Assembly: GCA_963724805.1 (NCBI GenBank)
Contig: CAVRWA010000007.1
Span: forward strand, 1 to 64,000
From: CAVQZA01 sp963724805
GTDB lineage: Bacteria > Actinomycetota > Thermoleophilia > Gaiellales > Gaiellaceae
Reading direction: 5' to 3'
DNA length: 64,000 bases
The number at the start of each line of letters is the position of its first letter. The first letter of the stretch is position 1. The notes beneath the pieces are model-generated. The model was not told the DNA's origin, searched no databases, and saw only the letters and a list, made by a program, of their open reading frames with translations. A program made the translations under genes and the position numbers. This document shows, piece by piece, positions 16,396 to 25,052 of the stretch.

Positions 16396-17274
16396 TTATG
16401 CCAAGGCCGGAGTCTCGGCCCTCTCCGTCGTCTGCAGCAGGACGGCGAAGACGACGACGAAGCCGCCGAGGATCGCGCTCGGCGCCGGCTTCTCGTTGAT
16501 CGAGATCCACACCCAGAGCGGGCCGAGCACGACCTCGAGCAGCGTGATCAGCGCCACCTCCGCGGCCGGGATCAGCCGGGCGCCGATCACGAGGAAGATC
16601 AGGCCGAGGCCCATCTGGCAGACGCCGAGCAGCACGAGCAGCACGAGGTCCTGCCGGGTGATGCTCCCCGGGTCGGCGAAAGGGGCGGCAAACAGCACGA
16701 CCAAGACCTGCGAGAGGCAGATCGCCGGCGCCATCGACACCTCCCGACGATGCCGCGTGATCACGAGAGCCACCGCGAAGGCAAGCGTCATCAGGAGCGA
16801 GGCGCCGACGCCGACCACGCCGCCGCTCCCCGCACCCCCGACCATCAGCGCCACGCCCAGCACGGCGACGGCCATCGCCATCATCGACCGGCGCGTGACC
16901 GACTCACCGAGCGCGACCCACGCGAGCAACGCGGCGGCGATCGGAGAGAGCGCCTGCATGAAGAGGACGTTGGCGACATCGGCGTGGTTCAGCGCGACGA
17001 TGAACGAGCCGGAGGCGATCGCCGTGCAGACGGCGACGGCGAGACCCGCCGTTCCGATCGCACGGACCGCTCCGATCACGTGGCCCCGGTTGGAGACCGC
17101 CACGTAGCCGGCGATGAACACGAACGCGAAGAGCGCCCGGCCCGCGAGCTGGGTGGCGGTGTCCACGGTGAGCTCGCGCTGCAGCAGGCCCGCCGTCGAC
17201 CAGGCGACCGCCGCGAGTGCGACGAACAGCTGTCCCCGGCGCCGGCTGCTCCTGTCCCCCACCACGCCAGTCAA
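16396..17274 (-). CDS. EamA/DMT-family transporter
   Basis: The product is 292 residues with about ten hydrophobic segments in two repeated halves. The halves carry AWSTAGLLQREL, LNHADVANVLFMQALSPIAA and the second-repeat ALITLLEVVLGPLWVW, all typical of EamA drug/metabolite exporters. It would sit in the cytoplasmic membrane and export small metabolites. Substrate unknown. It is 10 bp from the AKR start, so they may be co-transcribed. Confidence 0.9.
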   Translation of the reverse strand: MTGVVGDRSSRRRGQLFVALAAVAWSTAGLLQRELTVDTATQLAGRALFAFVFIAGYVAVSNRGHVIGAVRAIGTAGLAVAVCTAIASGSFIVALNHADVANVLFMQALSPIAAALLAWVALGESVTRRSMMAMAVAVLGVALMVGGAGSGGVVGVGASLLMTLAFAVALVITRHRREVSMAPAICLSQVLVVLFAAPFADPGSITRQDLVLLVLLGVCQMGLGLIFLVIGARLIPAAEVALITLLEVVLGPLWVWISINEKPAPSAILGGFVVVFAVLLQTTERAETPALA

Positions 17275-17300
17275 TCACGCGGGCCGGGCACACTTGCGGG

Positions 17301-17843
17301 ATGGACGAGCACGGCTGGGTGGCGCTCCTGCGCGGGATCAACGTCGGCGGCCGGAACAAGGTGCCGATGGCCGAGCTGCGCGGCCTGTTCGAGCAGATGG
17401 GGTGCGGCTCGGTGAGCAGCTTCATCCAGAGCGGCAACGTCCTCTTCACCAACGAGGCGGCCGATCGCGACGCGCTCTCCGGGCAGCTCGAGCAGGCTGT
17501 GCAGGACACCTTCGGGGTCTCCTCCCCGATCGTCCTCCGCCGCTTCGCCGAGCTCGCAATGGTCGCCGCCTCGCACCCGTTCGGGGCGGACACCTCGAAG
17601 ACCAACGTCGCGTTCCTCGGCCGGGAGCCCGGCGCCGAGGACGTACGCGGCCTCGACGCGCTCGATGTCGCGCCGGACCGGTTCGAGGTCGTGGGCAGCG
17701 ACGTCTTCCTCCACTATCCGAACGGCGTACACGGCGCACGCCTCAGCGGCGCCGTGCTCGAGCGGCGCCTCCACGTCCCGGTCACGATCCGCAACTGGCG
17801 GACGGTCACGCGCCTCGCCGAGCTGGCGCGCTCCCTCGGCTGA
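17301..17843 (+). CDS. DUF1697 family protein
   Basis: The product is 180 residues from ATG 17301. It shows the DUF1697 signatures WVALLRGINVGGRNKVPMAE, FIQSGNVLFTNEA and RNWRTVTRLAELA. The function of the family is unknown; the fold is ferredoxin-like. It is divergent from the EamA gene with only 26 bp between the start codons. Confidence 0.92.
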   Translation: MDEHGWVALLRGINVGGRNKVPMAELRGLFEQMGCGSVSSFIQSGNVLFTNEAADRDALSGQLEQAVQDTFGVSSPIVLRRFAELAMVAASHPFGADTSKTNVAFLGREPGAEDVRGLDALDVAPDRFEVVGSDVFLHYPNGVHGARLSGAVLERRLHVPVTIRNWRTVTRLAELARSLG

Positions 17844-17874
17844 GGGATCGCCGAAACCGGGTCAGCCGACGAAA

Positions 17875-17890
17875 TACCGGATGTCCGGTA
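17875..17890. promoter_or_regulatory. Palindrome upstream of Flp pilin gene
   Basis: TACCGGA-TG-TCCGGTA is a perfect dyad with 7-bp arms, 25 bp before the pilin ATG. It could be an operator for the pilin or a small terminator for the DUF1697 gene; the short loop favours a protein-binding site. Confidence 0.35.
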
Positions 17891-17915
17891 GTGACGCAGT
17901 GGAGGGGGTATCGAA

Positions 17916-18095
17916 ATGACGTTCAGCGAGTGGCTCGAGTTTGCGCGGGACTGCTGGCGCAAGGAGGAAGGCCAGACGATGGCCGAGTACGGCGTCGTCC
18001 TCGCAGTGATCACGATCGGAGCCGTGGGTGTGTTCACTCTGCTCTCCGGCGGGATCACGAACTCGATCAACAAGGTCACGGGACTCCTCCCGTAA
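17916..18095 (+). CDS. Flp/Fap-type pilin subunit
   Basis: This 59-residue protein starts at an ATG with a GGAGGGGG ribosome site 8 bp upstream. The N-terminal leader ends in the prepilin-peptidase motif EEGQTMAEYGVVLAVITI, with the conserved Glu and Tyr after the cleavage Gly, followed by a single hydrophobic helix and a short Asn/Leu tail. This matches type IVb Flp pilins used in tight-adherence pili. No tad secretion genes are nearby, so assembly genes must lie elsewhere. A strong terminator follows directly, so it is transcribed alone. Confidence 0.88.
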   Translation: MTFSEWLEFARDCWRKEEGQTMAEYGVVLAVITIGAVGVFTLLSGGITNSINKVTGLLP

Positions 18096-18101
18096 CCCCG
18101 G

Positions 18102-18134
18102 GGGGTGAGGCAGCTACAGCGGCTGCCTCACCCC
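18102..18134 (+). terminator. Rho-independent-like terminator of pilin gene
   Basis: GGGGTGAGGCAGC (18102-18114) pairs perfectly with GCTGCCTCACCCC (18122-18134) across a 7-nt loop, starting 6 bp after the pilin stop. The T-tract is weak, as is common in high-GC actinobacteria. It may serve the convergent response-regulator gene as well. Confidence 0.75.
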
Positions 18135-18150
18135 GCTCTTACGCCCCGCC

Positions 18151-18795
18151 TCACTGCCGGCTCGAGAGAAATGCGAGCACGGCGAGCACGCGCCGGTGAT
18201 CCTCGTCCGAGGGCGGGAGGTTCAGCTTCGCGAAGATCCGCCGCACGTGCTTCTCGACCGCGCTCTCGGTGATCACGAGACGGGCCGCGATCGCCGCGTT
18301 CGAGCGGCCCTCCGCCATCAGCTCGAGCACCTCGCGCTCGCGAGGGGTCAGCTCGTCGACGGTCCCGGAGCGGCGAACGACGAGCTGGCGCACGACCTCG
18401 GGGTCCATCGCCATCCCTCCCTCGGCGACGCGGCGCACGGCCTCGAGGAAGTCGCGGACGTCGCCCACTCGCTCCTTCAGCAGGTAGCCGACCCCGCCGA
18501 CGCCGTCGGCGAGCAGCTCCGCCGCGTAGGTGTGCTCGACGTACTGCGAGAGAACGAGCACCGGGAGCCCGGGGATCCGCCGCCGCGCCTCGAGCGCCGC
18601 GCGCAGGCCCTCGTCGCGGAACGAGGGTGGGAGCCGCACGTCGACGACGGCGACATCCGGCCGCTCCGTGACGACGGCACGCAGGAGATCCGAGCCGTCC
18701 GCAACGGCGGCGACAACCGTGAAGCCCGCCTCCTCGAGCAGCCGCACGAGGCCTTCCCGCAGGAGGGCGAGATCCTCGGCGATCACGACACGCAT
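18151..18795 (-). CDS. NarL/LuxR-family response regulator
   Basis: The product is 214 residues. The receiver domain has the acidic pair in IAEDLALLREG, phospho-acceptor Asp52 in VAVVDVRLPP and Lys in YLLKERVGD. The C-terminal LuxR helix-turn-helix is ELTPREREVLELMAEGRSNA ... ITESAVEKHVRRIFAKL. It overlaps the histidine-kinase gene by 13 bp and is its cognate regulator. Targets unknown; the neighbouring pilin gene is a candidate. Confidence 0.93.
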   Translation of the reverse strand: MRVVIAEDLALLREGLVRLLEEAGFTVVAAVADGSDLLRAVVTERPDVAVVDVRLPPSFRDEGLRAALEARRRIPGLPVLVLSQYVEHTYAAELLADGVGGVGYLLKERVGDVRDFLEAVRRVAEGGMAMDPEVVRQLVVRRSGTVDELTPREREVLELMAEGRSNAAIAARLVITESAVEKHVRRIFAKLNLPPSDEDHRRVLAVLAFLSSRQ

Positions 18796-20048
18796 GGAAT
18801 CTCCGCCCGCACGATCGTTGGACCGCCGGTGGGGCTCGAGACGAGCACACGGCCGTCCAGCGCCCCCACACGGTCCGCGAGACCGCGCAGGCCGCTGCCG
18901 TTGGCGCGGTCCGCGCCGCCGTCACCGTCGTCCTCGACCTCCACGACGACCAGGTCGCCCAGGCGGTCGATCCGGATCGCCGCGTGCTCGGCGTTGCTGT
19001 GCTTGCCGACGTTGGCGATCGCCTCGGCGACGACGAAGTACGCGGCCACCTCGGCCGCGGCGGGGAGGCGGCCGCCGAGGCTCACGTGGACGGTGACCGG
19101 CACGCTGCTCGAGGAGGCGACGCTCGAAATCGCCGCATCGAGGCCGCGGTCGGCCAGCACCGACGGATAGATGCCCGCGACGAGCTCTCGGAGCTCCACG
19201 ATCGCCGCCGCGGCCTCGCGGTGGGCCGACTCCACCAGCTCGCGCGCCAGCTCCGGATCGTCGTCGAGACGCTCCCGGGCGCGGCCGAGATCCATCGTGA
19301 CCGCGACGAGGCGGGCCTGGGCGCCGTCGTGGAGGTCGCGCTCGATGCGCTGCAGCTCCGCTGCCTGCACGTCGGCCGCGGCGGCCCGGGTGCGGGTGAG
19401 GTCCTCGACCCGCGCCGAGAGGCGCTGTCGGTCGCTCGGGCCGAGGATCAGCTCCGCGAGCCCGACTTCGACCCACGCGAGCGCCGCGCAGATCCAGGCC
19501 GTCAGCACCGCGAGCGCGACTCCCGCGCCGAGCACGGCGACCGCGAACTGCCAGGTGTCGAGCCGCTGGTTCCCGAGCTCGGGCAGCGCGCTCTGCGACA
19601 CGAAGGACCAGTAGAAGGGGTACGCGATCGCCCAGAGAGCGGTGGCCCAGAGCGAGAACGCGACCACCGCCGCAACGAACGTGAAGATCGAGACGAAGAG
19701 ATGCCACGCGAGGTCCTTCCACGTCTGCGGGTCCGTCGCGACGGTGGCCAGCTGGGCCAACACACGGCGCTTCGCGGGGCGGTAGGCGCCCGCCACCGAC
19801 ACGTGCATCAGCCTCATCCGCTCGCGCTCGACCCAGGACATGGCGCGGTCGACGTACGCGAGCGCGAACAGGAGCGGAATCCCCACGAGCGTGATCAGCA
19901 GGCTGACGCCGGTGACGAAGAGCGTCCAGGCGACGGTGAACGCGACTATCCCCATCACGCCGCCGAGCAGGAGGAAGCCGAGCTCGCGCCAGGTCTGCGC
20001 CCGCACGGGCCGAACGAGCGCCCTCCCGACCGGTGACATCTGAGCCAT
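18783..20048 (-). CDS. Sensor histidine kinase (HisKA_3 type)
   Basis: The product is 421 residues from ATG 20048. The N-terminal sensor region has about four membrane segments. The dimerisation/phospho-acceptor motif is RIERDLHDGAQARLVAVTMD, with His as the phosphorylated residue. The ATPase has an N-box (IANVGKHSNAEHAAI), DDGDGGADRANGSGLRGLAD and a C-terminal G box. This is the NarX/DesK-like class that pairs with the overlapping response regulator. The signal is unknown. Confidence 0.93.
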   Translation of the reverse strand: MAQMSPVGRALVRPVRAQTWRELGFLLLGGVMGIVAFTVAWTLFVTGVSLLITLVGIPLLFALAYVDRAMSWVERERMRLMHVSVAGAYRPAKRRVLAQLATVATDPQTWKDLAWHLFVSIFTFVAAVVAFSLWATALWAIAYPFYWSFVSQSALPELGNQRLDTWQFAVAVLGAGVALAVLTAWICAALAWVEVGLAELILGPSDRQRLSARVEDLTRTRAAAADVQAAELQRIERDLHDGAQARLVAVTMDLGRARERLDDDPELARELVESAHREAAAAIVELRELVAGIYPSVLADRGLDAAISSVASSSSVPVTVHVSLGGRLPAAAEVAAYFVVAEAIANVGKHSNAEHAAIRIDRLGDLVVVEVEDDGDGGADRANGSGLRGLADRVGALDGRVLVSSPTGGPTIVRAEIPCVS

Positions 20049-20135
20049 GCCTCGAAGGGTAGGCGCCGCCGGGGCGGAGCGCAGTCCTGCGATCACCCGA
20101 ATCGCGGTGGGGCTACCACCACCGTCGCACGCTTC

Positions 20136-21227
20136 CTACGCGATGCGCCCCACGGCCGAGCTGCGCGTGCCGGCCTGGGCCGCCCTCGGATCCATCCACA
20201 GGATGACCAGGTCGATCGCGAAGTTCATCACGATGATCACGAGCCCGATCACGAGGACGATGCCGAGGATCATCGGCAGGTCGAAGCCGACACTGCCGTT
20301 GATCGCGGCCAGGGTGGTCAGGCCGAGCCCCGGCAGGCGGTAGACGGACTCGATGTAGAGCGCGATCCCGAGCGCGAGGCCGATGTCCATCGCGACGAGC
20401 GTCAGGACGGGGCTCATCGCGTTGCGGAGCGCATGGTGGCGCACGACGCGCGTGCGCGACGCGCCCTTGGCGATCGCCGTCCGGATGAACGGCTCGTCCA
20501 TGACCTCGATCATGCGCACGCGCACGAGCCGCGTGTAGACGGCGAGGAAGAAGAGCGCGAACGTGATCCACGGCAGGACGAGGTGCGAGGCCCAGACGCC
20601 AGGGCCGGCGCAGGTCGTCACATGCCTGAACGTGACCGGGTCGATCCCGGTCTGCGCAGTGCCGAAGAACGAGCAGTAGCCGCTGGGCGGCGCGATTCCC
20701 CATTGCCTGCCGGGGAACTGCTGCAGCAACAGCGCCACGACGAGTGGGTGTGTGCAGATCCCGAGCAGCGTGACGACGAGGATCGTGCGGTCGCTCAGCG
20801 ACCGGGGCCGCGACGCGGCGATCGCCCCGAGCGGGACCGAGAGCAGCAGGGCGAACAGCGCGCCCCCGATCACGAGCGAGCCGGTCACCATCGCGGCGTG
20901 CAGGACCGCCGGGGCGACGGCCTGACCGGTGCGCTCGTTCGTGAGCGGAACGAGCGTCGTCCCCTGGTAGGCGATCCCGAGGTCGCCGTGGACAGCCCGC
21001 CAGAGGTAGAGGCCGTACTGCTCCCAGAGCGGCCTGTCGACGCCCAGCGCCTTCTCCGCCTTGGCGATCTCCGCCGGTTTGGGGACGTGCCCCGGCGAGA
21101 GGTCGACGAGGAAGCCGGCCGGGTTGGCCGGGATCGCCCGGTAGAGCGTGAACGTGAGCAGCGTCAGCAGGAGCAGCAGCAGCACCGAGGCGCCGAGGCG
21201 GCGCAGGACGTACCCGGTCGTGGTCAC
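20136..21227 (-). CDS. Peptide-type ABC transporter permease (DppB/OppB-like)
   Basis: The product is 363 residues. Its GTG start at 21227 overlaps the upstream permease stop by 4 bp. N-terminal YVLRRLGASVLLLLLLTLLT is characteristic of DppB, and the cytoplasmic EAA loop is VRHHALRNAMSPVLTLVAMD. About six membrane helices flank an insertion with FGTAQTGIDPVTFRHVTTC. It forms the membrane channel with the DppC-like protein. No ATPase or substrate-binding protein gene is adjacent. Confidence 0.9.
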   Translation of the reverse strand: MTTTGYVLRRLGASVLLLLLLTLLTFTLYRAIPANPAGFLVDLSPGHVPKPAEIAKAEKALGVDRPLWEQYGLYLWRAVHGDLGIAYQGTTLVPLTNERTGQAVAPAVLHAAMVTGSLVIGGALFALLLSVPLGAIAASRPRSLSDRTILVVTLLGICTHPLVVALLLQQFPGRQWGIAPPSGYCSFFGTAQTGIDPVTFRHVTTCAGPGVWASHLVLPWITFALFFLAVYTRLVRVRMIEVMDEPFIRTAIAKGASRTRVVRHHALRNAMSPVLTLVAMDIGLALGIALYIESVYRLPGLGLTTLAAINGSVGFDLPMILGIVLVIGLVIIVMNFAIDLVILWMDPRAAQAGTRSSAVGRIA

Positions 21228-22294
21228 TGCACGCCCCGGGGGTCGAAAGCCTCGCGCAGCCCCTCGCCGAGGAGGGTGAGAGCCAGCACGGTGAAGAAGA
21301 TCATCGCGCTCGGCAGGATCGTCAGCCACGGCGAGAACGAGCTCGGGTTGTACGGCAGCGGCGCCAGCACGGTGCCCCAGGTGGCGGCCAGCATCGAGCC
21401 CCAGCTCGTCGTCGGCAGCTTGATCCCGACGCCGAGGAACGTGATCCCCGCCTCGAGCATGATGTTCGTCGCGACCGCGAGCGTCGCCCAGACCGCGAGC
21501 GCGGGGACCACGTGCGGGAACAGGTGTGTCCGCATGATCCTGGCGTCGCTCGCGCCGATCATCTCCGCCGCCTCGACGAACTCGCGCGCGCGCAGCGAGA
21601 GGATCAGCGAGCGCACGATGCGCGCCGGGTAGAACCAGGTGAAGAGGCCGATCAGCAGGATCAGCGAGACCACGCCCTGGTTGAGCGCGCCTCCGAGTGT
21701 GACGCCGTTGAGCTTCCCCGCGACGGTGCTGCCGAGAACGATCGCAAGCAGCAGGACGGGAAAGGCCATCACGAGCTCGGTGAAGCGCGAGATGACGGAG
21801 TCGATCCAGCCGCCGAAGAAGGCGGCGAGCGTGCCGAGCGTGGTGCCGATCAGGAGCGCGAGCAGCGTCGCGCCGACGGCGACGGTGAGCGACACCCGGC
21901 CGCCGTAGAGCAGCCGCTGGAGCTCGTCGCGGCCGAGCGGGCCGTCGGCGCCGAGCACGAGCAGCGTCTCGCCCGTGCCCGGGGGCGGCGGCGTCTGCGT
22001 GAACGTCTTCTCGTCTATCCCCGGCACGAACGAGGTGTCGGCGACCCACGACCACGGCCCGGTCGGCTTTAGCGAGACGTCGACGGCGTAGGGGAAGAGA
22101 TCGTTCGGGCCGTGGCCGACGATCTTGCCGAGCAGCGGTGCGCCCGCGAGGACGGCGAGGAGGAGTACGGCGAGGAACCCGGCCGAGACGAGCGCGGCAC
22201 GGTCGCGCCGAAGCCGCCGCCAGGCGAGCCGCGAAGGGCTCTGCGCGCTCGACTCCGACTCGTGGATCGTGGCGGTGGCGGTGGTTGCGCTCAC
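21224..22294 (-). CDS. Peptide-type ABC transporter permease (DppC/OppC-like)
   Basis: The product is 356 residues from GTG 22294 (VSATTATATIHESESS). WRRLRRDRAALVSAGFLAVL is the OppC N-terminal pattern, and the EAA loop is MRTHLFPHVVPALAVWATLA. A 12-codon frame upstream (MSLEWFGRPFDG) ends in a TGA overlapping this GTG; it is either a leader peptide or the true N-terminus lost to a shift. It is translationally coupled to the DppB-like gene. Dipeptide/oligopeptide or nickel import is possible; substrate not inferable. Confidence 0.9.
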   Translation of the reverse strand: MSATTATATIHESESSAQSPSRLAWRRLRRDRAALVSAGFLAVLLLAVLAGAPLLGKIVGHGPNDLFPYAVDVSLKPTGPWSWVADTSFVPGIDEKTFTQTPPPPGTGETLLVLGADGPLGRDELQRLLYGGRVSLTVAVGATLLALLIGTTLGTLAAFFGGWIDSVISRFTELVMAFPVLLLAIVLGSTVAGKLNGVTLGGALNQGVVSLILLIGLFTWFYPARIVRSLILSLRAREFVEAAEMIGASDARIMRTHLFPHVVPALAVWATLAVATNIMLEAGITFLGVGIKLPTTSWGSMLAATWGTVLAPLPYNPSSFSPWLTILPSAMIFFTVLALTLLGEGLREAFDPRGVQ

Positions 22295-22404
22295 CCGTCG
22301 AACGGCCGCCCGAACCACTCGAGTGACATGAGCGAAGCCTAACCGGCCCGGCTGATCCCTCCATGCAAGGGCCCGGCCCTGGCATACGTGTACGAATACG
22401 CCCG

Positions 22405-23244
22405 GTGATCGCTGTGCTGGGAGGACTGGGCGCCGCCGCCTGCTGGGCGACGGCGACGCTGTGCGCGTCTCGCTCGACGAGGATGATCGGCGCCTGGTCG
22501 GTGCTCGCCTGGGTGATGCTCGTCGGCTTCGTCGTCGTCGCGCCGATCGTCGCAATCGACGGGATTCCCGACGCGCTCGGGACGAACGAGCTCGGCTGGC
22601 TCGTCATCAGCGGCGCGGGGAACGTCGGCGGGCTCCTTTTCGCCTACAAGGCCCTTCGCGTCGGCAAGGTCTCGATCGTCGCGCCGATCACCTCGACCGA
22701 GGGGGCAATCGCGGCCGTGCTCGCCGTCGTCACGGGGGAGACTCTCGGCGCCGGCGCCGGGCTGATGCTGGTCGTGATCGCAGTCGGCGTCACGCTTGCG
22801 AGCATCGGGCCCGGCGGAGGCTCCGGCGACCCGCTGCGGGCCTCGCTCTTCGCCTCCGCCGCGGCGCTCTGCTTCGGCGCCAGCCTGTACGCGACCGCGC
22901 GCGCGAGCGACGTCTTGCCGGTCTTCTGGGCGGTGTTCCCCGCGAGGGTGCTCGGCGTCCTGGCCGTGGCGCTCCCGCTCGCCGTGTCCAGGCGCCTGCG
23001 GCTCACTCGGAAGGCCGTGCCGCTCGTCCTGACCTCGGGGCTCTGCGAGGTCGTGGGCTTCGCCTCGTACGCGCTCGGCTCGCGACACGGGATCGCCGTC
23101 GCCGCGGTACTGGCCTCGCAGTTCGCGGCGCTGGCGGCGGTGGCGGCCTACTTCCTCTTCCACGAGCGCCTCACCCGGCTGCAGCTCAGCGGGATCGTCG
23201 CGATCGCGATCGGCGTCGCCGTGCTCACCGCGATCCAGGCGTAG
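22405..23244 (+). CDS. EamA/DMT-family transporter
   Basis: The product is about 279 residues from GTG 22405; an in-frame ATG at 22363 would add 14 residues. It has ten hydrophobic segments in two halves, with GLGAAACWATATLCASRST near the start and the second-half AAVLASQFAALAAVAAYFLF then HERLTRLQLSG, typical of EamA carriers. It is divergent from the peptide permeases. Substrate unknown. Confidence 0.88.
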   Translation: MIAVLGGLGAAACWATATLCASRSTRMIGAWSVLAWVMLVGFVVVAPIVAIDGIPDALGTNELGWLVISGAGNVGGLLFAYKALRVGKVSIVAPITSTEGAIAAVLAVVTGETLGAGAGLMLVVIAVGVTLASIGPGGGSGDPLRASLFASAAALCFGASLYATARASDVLPVFWAVFPARVLGVLAVALPLAVSRRLRLTRKAVPLVLTSGLCEVVGFASYALGSRHGIAVAAVLASQFAALAAVAAYFLFHERLTRLQLSGIVAIAIGVAVLTAIQA

Positions 23245-23255
23245 AGTTCGCTGCG

Positions 23256-23780
23256 ATGGACGAGCTGCATCCCGGCCTGTGGCTCTGGACGGCGGCGCAT
23301 CCCGCCTGGACGCCGAAGGACGGCGGGCCGGACGGCTGGCCGCAAGTGGTGTCGTGCTACGGGGTGGAGCTGGATGGGTCGCTGGTGCTGATCGACCCGC
23401 TCGACCCTCCGGACGCCCTCGCAGCGCGCGCGGCCGCCGTGGTCGTCACCTGTCCGGCGCACAGCCGCGACAGCGCGCGCCTCGGGGTGCGGGTGCACGC
23501 TCCCGGCGACGCGCTTCCCGAGGGGATCGTGGCCCACCCGTCGCCCGACCCGGACGACCGCGTGCTGTGGATTCCAGAGCACCGGGCGCTCGTGTTCGGC
23601 GACTCGCTGATCGACCGCGGACAGGGGCTCGAGATCCCCGCGAGCTGGGCGGAGCCCGGCTTCACCCGCGAGGACTGGGCGGCGACGTTGCGGCCGCTGC
23701 TCGAGCTGCCGGTCGAGCTCGCGCTGCCGACGCACGGGCCGCCGGGCGACCGCGCCGCGCTCGAGCGCGCCCTCGCCTGA
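23256..23780 (+). CDS. Metallo-beta-lactamase-like fold protein, degenerate
   Basis: The product is 174 residues. It begins LHPGLWLWTAAHPAWTPKDG and has the strand layout of MBL-fold proteins (SCYGVELDGSLVLIDPLDPP; ALVFGDSLIDRG; ALPTHGPPGDR). The canonical HxHxDH zinc motif is absent, so hydrolytic activity is doubtful. It is 11 bp downstream of the EamA gene and 2 bp upstream of a GNAT gene, forming a probable three-gene unit. Confidence 0.75.
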   Translation: MDELHPGLWLWTAAHPAWTPKDGGPDGWPQVVSCYGVELDGSLVLIDPLDPPDALAARAAAVVVTCPAHSRDSARLGVRVHAPGDALPEGIVAHPSPDPDDRVLWIPEHRALVFGDSLIDRGQGLEIPASWAEPGFTREDWAATLRPLLELPVELALPTHGPPGDRAALERALA

Positions 23781-23782
23781 GG

Positions 23783-24244
23783 GTGGACGTGGAGCTCCGG
23801 CCGACGCGCCAGGCGGAAGCCCTGGCGATCGCGCAGTGGCGCTACGAGCCGCCCTACTCGTTCTACGACGCGACGGCCGATCCGGACGATTTGGCGCTGC
23901 TGCTCGGTGAGGAGACCCGCGAGGGCACGCACTTCTCGGCATTCGGCGCGAACGACGAGCTGGTCGGCTTCTTCAGCTTCCACCGCGAGGGCGACGAAGT
24001 TGTCGTCGGCCTCGGCCTGCGACCGGATCTCACCGGCCGCGGTCTCGGGCTCGCGTTCGTGGAGGCCGGGCTCGCCTTCGCACGCGAGCGGTTCGGGCCG
24101 GGCCGGTTTCGTCTCTCGGTCGCCACCTTCAACGAGCGCGCGATCCGCGTCTACGAGCGGGCCGGCTTCCAGCCGCTGAGGACCTACGACCACGAGACGA
24201 ACGGCGGCATCTTTCCGTTCCTGGAGATGGCTCGGACGGTGTGA
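23783..24244 (+). CDS. GNAT-family N-acetyltransferase
   Basis: The product is 153 residues from GTG 23783; GTG 23789 is an alternative start. The acetyl-CoA loop is GLGLRPDLTGRGLGLAFVEA and motif B is FNERAIRVYERAGFQPLRTY, both standard for GNAT enzymes. The N-terminal part (QWRYEPPYSFYDATADPDDL) is typical of the substrate-binding side. Acceptor unknown. Confidence 0.9.
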   Translation: MDVELRPTRQAEALAIAQWRYEPPYSFYDATADPDDLALLLGEETREGTHFSAFGANDELVGFFSFHREGDEVVVGLGLRPDLTGRGLGLAFVEAGLAFARERFGPGRFRLSVATFNERAIRVYERAGFQPLRTYDHETNGGIFPFLEMARTV

Positions 24245-24263
24245 TCGAATTGTCACCTACGTC

Positions 24264-25052
24264 ATGGCCACCTCGAGCGAGAAGACGACCGCGGTAAGAG
24301 CGCTCCGCCCGGAGGTCTTCGCGGCGCTGCTCGGCGCGACCCTGGCGGCCTGGGCCGTGCTGCTCGTGCGGATGCGGGGGATGGACGCGGGGCCCGGCAC
24401 CGACCTCGGCACGCTCGGCTGGTTCGTCGGCGTCTGGGTGACGATGACCGCGGCGATGATGCTGCCGTCGGCCACGCCGATGGTGCTCGTCTACTCGAAG
24501 GCCGCCGCCGGGACGGGTCGCCGTCCACGCGTCGCGACCGGGATGTTCGTCGGCGGGTACGTGGTCGTGTGGACGGCGTACGGCCTCGTCGCGTACGGCC
24601 TCTTCCGGCTCGTGCGCTCGCACCACCCGGCGTTTCTCGGCTGGGACCGATCCGGCCCGATCGTCGCCGGAGCCGCGATCGTGGTCGCCGGCCTCTACCA
24701 GCTGACGCCGCTGAAGCGCGTCTGCCTGCGCCACTGCCGCACCCCGTTCCACTGGGTGCTGCACCGCTGGCGCGACGGGCCGCTCGGCCCGGCCCGGATG
24801 GGGCTCGAGCACGGCGGTTACTGCGTCGGCTGCTGCTGGGCGCTGATGGTCGTCCTGTTCGCAGTCGGCGTGATGAGCCTCGCGTGGATGGTCGTCGTCG
24901 CCGCGCTGATCTTCGCCGAGAAGGTGCTGCCGCTCGGTGAGCGCCTGTCCGCCGCGTTCGCGGTCGCGCTCGTGGCGCTCGGGGTCTGGGTCGCCGTCGC
25001 GCCCGGGAGCGTGCCCTTCCTGACGCAGCCCGGAATGGGGATGGGCATGTGA
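24264..25052 (+). CDS. DUF2182 predicted metal-binding membrane protein
   Basis: The product is 262 residues with about seven membrane segments. DUF2182 features are GWFVGVWVTMTAAMMLPSAT, LYQLTPLKRVCLRHCRTP and the Cys-rich GLEHGGYCVGCCWALM. The Cys/Met-rich sites suggest a copper or other soft metal role, which is not proven for the family. Its stop overlaps the GTG of the next gene by 4 bp (GTGA), so the two are coupled. Confidence 0.9.
   Translation: MATSSEKTTAVRALRPEVFAALLGATLAAWAVLLVRMRGMDAGPGTDLGTLGWFVGVWVTMTAAMMLPSATPMVLVYSKAAAGTGRRPRVATGMFVGGYVVVWTAYGLVAYGLFRLVRSHHPAFLGWDRSGPIVAGAAIVVAGLYQLTPLKRVCLRHCRTPFHWVLHRWRDGPLGPARMGLEHGGYCVGCCWALMVVLFAVGVMSLAWMVVVAALIFAEKVLPLGERLSAAFAVALVALGVWVAVAPGSVPFLTQPGMGMGM

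Noticed and set aside
22293..22331. 12-codon ORF (MSLEWFGRPFDG) before the DppC-like gene
   Set aside because: Too short to separate a leader peptide from a chance frame; noted only as an alternative N-terminus.
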